Source: Streptomyces sp. S465 (GTDB lineage Bacteria > Actinomycetota > Actinomycetes > Streptomycetales > Streptomycetaceae). From it: 64,000 nt of DNA. The notes under the pieces are model-generated. The model was given only the letters and a program-made list of their open reading frames with translations, was not told the DNA's origin and made no database searches. A program made the translations under genes and the position numbers. Of this stretch, positions 60,886 through 64,000 are shown piece after piece. The DNA is taken from NCBI RefSeq assembly GCF_026898115.1, contig NZ_CP114036.1, positions 4,644,001-4,708,000 on the forward strand, written 5' to 3'. Each line of letters starts with the position of its first letter. Within the stretch, counting starts at the first letter, position 1.

Positions 60886-60959
60886 TAGCGGGGACAGGAT
60901 TTGAACCTGCGACCTCTGGGTTATGAGCCCAGCGAGCTACCGAGCTGCTCCACCCCGCG
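60886..60959 (-). tRNA. Initiator tRNA-fMet (anticodon CAT)
   Basis: On the minus strand it reads CGCGGGGTGGAGCAG onward. The 5' C is not Watson-Crick paired at the acceptor end, the anticodon stem has the three G-C pairs (GGG/CCC) next to CTCATAA, and the T loop is GTTCAAATC. These mark an initiator tRNA. CCA is not encoded. 74 nt. Confidence 0.95.
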
Positions 60960-61156
60960 TCGGTAGTTGTAACCGTACGTCATTCTCCCCGCTAAGGGAA
61001 ATCCACCGTCTCCACACCGGTTACTTTGCAACGGCTCGGTCCCGCCCCCGCTGCGAACGGATCTTTCTCGCCGCTGCCACCGTCTGTCCTGCCCATGATG
61101 AACGGCAGCACCACTCACCAGCACAAACGACAACCACCACGCAACGGGGACCGACC

Positions 61157-61858
61157 ATGCGCGACCACACGACCCATACGACGACCGGCGCCACCCGCAC
61201 CGTCCGCGCCACCCGTGCCCGGCGTACGCGCGCCTCCGCGGCACTCGCCTGCGCGACCGCCGTCGCCCTCCTGGCCACGGCGTGCAACGACGACGCCGCC
61301 CAGGGCGCGGGCGGCAGCGAGTCGCCCGCCGCGGCCCAGAAGCCGTCGGCCTCGGCGAGCAAAGGCGCGGACAAGACATACAAGACGGACAAGGCGGTCG
61401 ACAGCGACACCGGCAAGACGCTCGCGCTCGGCGAGACCACCGCCCTCACCTACAAGCGCTCCAACAAGGTGGCCACCCTGGAGATCGCGACGAAGAGCGT
61501 CCAGAAGGGCTCACCGGCCGATCTGGCCGATCTGAACATGGACGCCGACGCGAAGGCGATGCAGCCGTACTACGTCACGATGTCCTTCAAGAACATCGGC
61601 GACCAGGCGCTCCACTACCCCTTCCTCAGCACCCCCATGGCCCTGCGCGACAGCCAGGGCAACCCGGGGAAAGTCCTCATCACCTCGGGCGACGCGGTGC
61701 CGCAGTGCGAGGACGAGGACCCGGACGACTTCGCGGTGGGCGCGAGCACCACCCTGTGCAGGATCGTCCTGCTGCCGAAGGGCCAGACCCCGTCCGTGGC
61801 GCTCTACAACGGCGACTTCGACAAGGAGCCGGTGTACTGGAAGGCCACGCAGAGCTGA
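61157..61858 (+). CDS. Putative lipoprotein, second of a paralogous pair (233 aa)
   Basis: Longer basic leader (MRDHTTHTTTGATRTVRATR), hydrophobic core ALACATAVALLATAC with Cys at about 43 as lipid anchor, Ala/Ser/Lys linker, then the same domain as the gene at 60160: ATLEIATKSVQKGSPADLAD, QPYYVTMSFKNIGDQALHYP, FLSTPMALRDSQGNPGKVLI, DPDDFAVGASTTLCRIVLLP. About half the domain residues are identical by eye. The pair probably arose by duplication; the initiator tRNA lies between them on the other strand. Function unknown. Confidence 0.85.
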   Translation: MRDHTTHTTTGATRTVRATRARRTRASAALACATAVALLATACNDDAAQGAGGSESPAAAQKPSASASKGADKTYKTDKAVDSDTGKTLALGETTALTYKRSNKVATLEIATKSVQKGSPADLADLNMDADAKAMQPYYVTMSFKNIGDQALHYPFLSTPMALRDSQGNPGKVLITSGDAVPQCEDEDPDDFAVGASTTLCRIVLLPKGQTPSVALYNGDFDKEPVYWKATQS

Positions 61859-61941
61859 CCCCGACCGGGGTGGCCGGGCGCCCACCGGCCGGCCGCCCCG
61901 GCACGGAGATCAGCGCGTGCGACGAACACCGCACACCGCTG

Positions 61942-62229
61942 TCAGGCCCGGTAGACCAGCAGATACCGCCAGAACAGCAGCCGACGCAGCGTCGAGCCGG
62001 GCAGCAGGCGGGCGGATTCGGCGCGGGTTCCGGCATACGTCAGCGGCGGCCAGACGAGCGGCACATGGACGGCCCCAGCGACGTGCCGACGCCTGCTCAG
62101 CAGCCGCTCCGCCTTCAGAAGGGTCCGCGCCGGTAAAGCACACAGGAAGTCGGTGGCCGTCCTGACCGTATAGAGCCCCAGCACCGCGAGCACCCCGCCC
62201 GGCGCGAGCGCCTTTCGCAACGTCGATAT
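61942..62229 (-). pseudogene. C-terminal remnant of a SAM-dependent methyltransferase
   Basis: Reads GISTLRKALAPGGVLAVLGL, LPARTLLKAERLLSRRRHVA, PPLTYAGTRAESARLLPGST, RRLLFWRYLLVYRA, the typical second half of a class I methyltransferase, including the post-motif-III LRPGG-like turn. The N-terminal SAM-binding glycine motif is absent. The open frame runs upstream to 62349 but those 40 residues do not look like the family. It is either a decayed gene or a deletion product; flanking DNA is atypical and AT-richer. Confidence 0.6.
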
Positions 62230-62817
62230 GCCTGCGGATATGCGCGTACCGGCGAGTAGCTCCATCAACATTCCACTATTCCAGGCGGGTTGGAGCTCGG
62301 AGGAAACCGCCGAAAAATCCCTCCCGAGAGGGAGAACGCGGGAGTCCACGAGCGGAATCCCTACCGTGAGGGATTTTTCTATCTGCGCAGACTGTTACCT
62401 AGTCACTGCTGAAAGCGGCTTTGGAAAGGTCTCACTCAGCATTGCCGGGCGCTCCCCCAAGGGTGGCTCCCTCGGGGTCCCGGCACCTCATATGGCCTCG
62501 CCCTGTCCGGGCGGGGCCATCCTCTTGCCCGATCAGAGCCATCTTGCCTGATCAGAGGCGTCCGTAAGGCGATCACCGAGCCGTAGCCCCCGCTGCCCAA
62601 TCCATGCCTTACCCCTGTGGAACATGCGGCGTGACGTTCTTCCCAAACCGGAGGGATTCCCTCTGGCTGGGCTTTAGTTGGACCTCTGCCCCACGTCCGA
62701 TACGCTCTGTCGTCAACCGGTCGTGGAGGACCCTTAGCCGGGGTTTTCCCGCGCGGCCGGCCGACAAGTTGAGAGACCTTTCCATTTCACCACGTCGTCG
62801 CGGTCGAGTGCTTCCTG
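62230..62817. other. Long intergenic region of atypical composition
   Basis: About 590 bp with no supported gene. It is less GC-rich than the rest of the window and contains a 12-bp inverted repeat GAAAAATCCCTC (62312-62323) / GAGGGATTTTTC (62368-62379) and a 15-bp direct repeat CTTGCCCGATCAGAG (62524, 62543 with one change). Promoters for the membrane protein/Crp-like pair must lie toward 62817. Confidence 0.6.
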
Positions 62818-63156
62818 GTGCTCGACCGCACGTTCGTCGACGCTTCCTCTGGAGAACCGTTGTTCAGCGTCACGCCGCTCGATGCGGTCTTACTCATCTT
62901 CATGATCGCGCTGATAGCCGCCTGCTACGCGATTCGCCGACTGGAGAACAAGCCCGCCCACGTCGCCACCGTCATCCTCGCGCTCGCCGCCCTGGTAGGT
63001 GCGCTGGTACCCGTCGTCAGGCTCCTCACCGAGGGAGCCGAACCCCTTTCCACACAAGTCGTCGCCCCGTCCGTCCCCGACGAAGCCACACCCCCCGCGG
63101 CGCTCGCGTCGCCTTCCCTCCGGACTCCGGCGCGCACGGTCAGGGAGGGGATGTGA
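62818..63156 (+). CDS. Small membrane protein, two TM helices (112 aa, TTA codon)
   Basis: TM1 about 20-38 (AVLLIFMIALIAACYAIRRL), TM2 about 46-66 (AHVATVILALAALVGALVPV), then a Pro/Ala-rich tail of about 40 residues. Codon 25 is TTA (62890-62892), so translation should need the bldA tRNA. The GTG at 62818 is the outermost start; a TTG at 62860 would drop the first 14 residues. The stop overlaps the start of the Crp-like gene (ATGTGA), so the two are translationally coupled and probably work together, for example the membrane protein sensing or tethering the regulator (inference). No family recognised. Confidence 0.72.
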   Translation: MLDRTFVDASSGEPLFSVTPLDAVLLIFMIALIAACYAIRRLENKPAHVATVILALAALVGALVPVVRLLTEGAEPLSTQVVAPSVPDEATPPAALASPSLRTPARTVREGM

Positions 63157-63947
63157 CGAGCCCGCACTGGGGAGAAGCGGAGACCACCGTACGGTCGCCC
63201 GGCGCCGACACGATCCGGACCTACTTCGACCGGTACGCCTTGCCCAAGGAGACGATCGCCGCCCTCGAGGACGCCTGCCACAGGCGGACCTACCCCCGCG
63301 GCAGCAGCTTCTTCTCCAGCGGCGGCCGTTACGTTCGCTTCATGGTCCGCGGATGTGTCTCCGAGCACACTCCATCCGGCGAGACCCGGCTGTGGGGCAG
63401 CCACGCCGTCATCGGGGACCTGTACGTCGGCCGCCGGTTCATGAAGGGCGGCCGGATGAAGCCGGCTCGTGGGCGCGGCAGGTTCCTGTCCGACACGGAG
63501 GCAATCGTCATCGGTACCGGAGCTCTGCACTCCATGGCGCTGCACGACCCCGCCGTGATGCGCGTGATCAACGCCGTCAACATGGAACGGAACGCGGTGC
63601 TGGAGGAGGTGTACGCGGTGAGCCGGAAGTCCCCGAGGGCCCGCGTGGCCATGCTCCTCGACTACCTCCTCGACGGCCGAGGGACGAACCGGTACAAAGT
63701 GGTCAGAAAGACGGAGGGCGACGGGAAGGTCATCGTCACCGGCTTTGACAGATCCCTGGCCATTGAGGGGCCTTCCCAATCCCAGATCGCCGAGGCCCTG
63801 GCCCTCGGACGGGCCACCGTCGAGAAGGTCATCGCATCCCTGCGCAAGGAAGGCGTTCTCGCGACCCCCACGCCGGGCCTGCGCACCAACCGCTATTACG
63901 AGGTCGGGGACCGCGACAGGCTGAAGGAGATCGCCCTGGGGGCGTGA
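63153..63947 (+). CDS. Crp/Fnr-like transcriptional regulator (264 aa)
   Basis: N-terminal cNMP-binding-like beta roll (about 20-130: IAALEDACHRRTYPRGSSFF, SSGGRYVRFMVRGCVSEHTP, WGSHAVIGDLYVGRRFMKGG), a dimer helix (about 145-170: VINAVNMERNAVLEEVYAVS, RKSPRARVAMLLDYLLDG) and a C-terminal winged HTH (EGPSQSQIAEALALGRATVE, KVIASLRKEGVLATPTPGLR). The effector pocket lacks the usual cAMP-binding PGE...RSA pattern, so it probably does not bind cAMP. GTG start at 63153 inside the stop region of the membrane protein gene. Confidence 0.87.
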   Translation: MTSPHWGEAETTVRSPGADTIRTYFDRYALPKETIAALEDACHRRTYPRGSSFFSSGGRYVRFMVRGCVSEHTPSGETRLWGSHAVIGDLYVGRRFMKGGRMKPARGRGRFLSDTEAIVIGTGALHSMALHDPAVMRVINAVNMERNAVLEEVYAVSRKSPRARVAMLLDYLLDGRGTNRYKVVRKTEGDGKVIVTGFDRSLAIEGPSQSQIAEALALGRATVEKVIASLRKEGVLATPTPGLRTNRYYEVGDRDRLKEIALGA

Positions 63948-64000
63948 CTCCGGCACCAGCCGCCCGACATCGACACAGCGGGGGCGCTCCCGGGCATCCG

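Overview
This window is high-GC actinobacterial chromosome, almost certainly from a Streptomyces. Support: GC-rich third codon positions throughout, frequent GTG starts, a geosmin synthase, a SigF-type sporulation sigma factor, a 14-bp ParB site of the Streptomyces type, and only three in-frame TTA (bldA-dependent) codons found by eye. No phage, transposase, integrase or CRISPR locus was seen. The housekeeping content plus parS suggests the chromosome core, within a few hundred kb of oriC (inference).

Layout. 1-6.8 kb is a conserved block on the minus strand (dnaX, ybaB/ebfC, recR, a DUF5063 gene, lysC, asd cut by the left edge), with the SRP RNA and a tRNA-Ser(GGA) at its head. 7-10.4 kb holds a DHFR-like reductase, a CPBP membrane protease, and an alpha/beta hydrolase divergent from an HTH regulator. 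parS lies at 10439-10452. 10.5-16 kb is a histidine kinase/LuxR-type regulator pair convergent with a two-gene FtsX-type ABC exporter. 16.3-26 kb, mostly minus strand, carries a SpoIIE-type phosphatase, an IclR regulator, an SRPBCC protein, a DadA-like oxidoreductase, an amidase, geosmin synthase and an acyltransferase. 26-28.3 kb has a TerB-like protein and a BlaI/M56 pair.

28.6-32.8 kb has a P450 gene facing an SDR/DUF2867 gene, with a 1131-bp tandem duplication of their shared 3' ends. 33-41 kb is again core-like: a LytR_C protein, upp, a 57-codon gene, the tRNA-deaminase-associated protein with tadA, tRNA-Ser(CGA), a repeat-rich DUF6777 protein, a universal stress protein and pfkA. 41.2-43.1 kb carries two tandem SigB/SigF-family sigma factors (sigF, sigN-like). 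44.4-48.7 kb looks like a MarR-controlled operon whose DHA2 transporter and YceI-family protein share a carboxypeptidase-regulatory-like domain. 48.9-51.3 kb is a second DHA2 exporter with a TetR gene behind a striking inverted repeat. 51.5-57.9 kb is a tightly overlapping operon: OmpR-type regulator, sensor kinase, GT2-GtrA fusion and GT39-type transferase. 58-64 kb has an F420-type oxidoreductase, an amidohydrolase, two paralogous lipoproteins flanking the initiator tRNA, a decayed methyltransferase, and a small TTA-containing membrane protein overlapping a Crp-like regulator.

A recurrent theme is short tandem arrays (12-36 bp) at gene ends and between genes. Starts were chosen by Shine-Dalgarno position, overlap with neighbours and family length. 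Family names come from reading protein motifs by eye; no database search was run.
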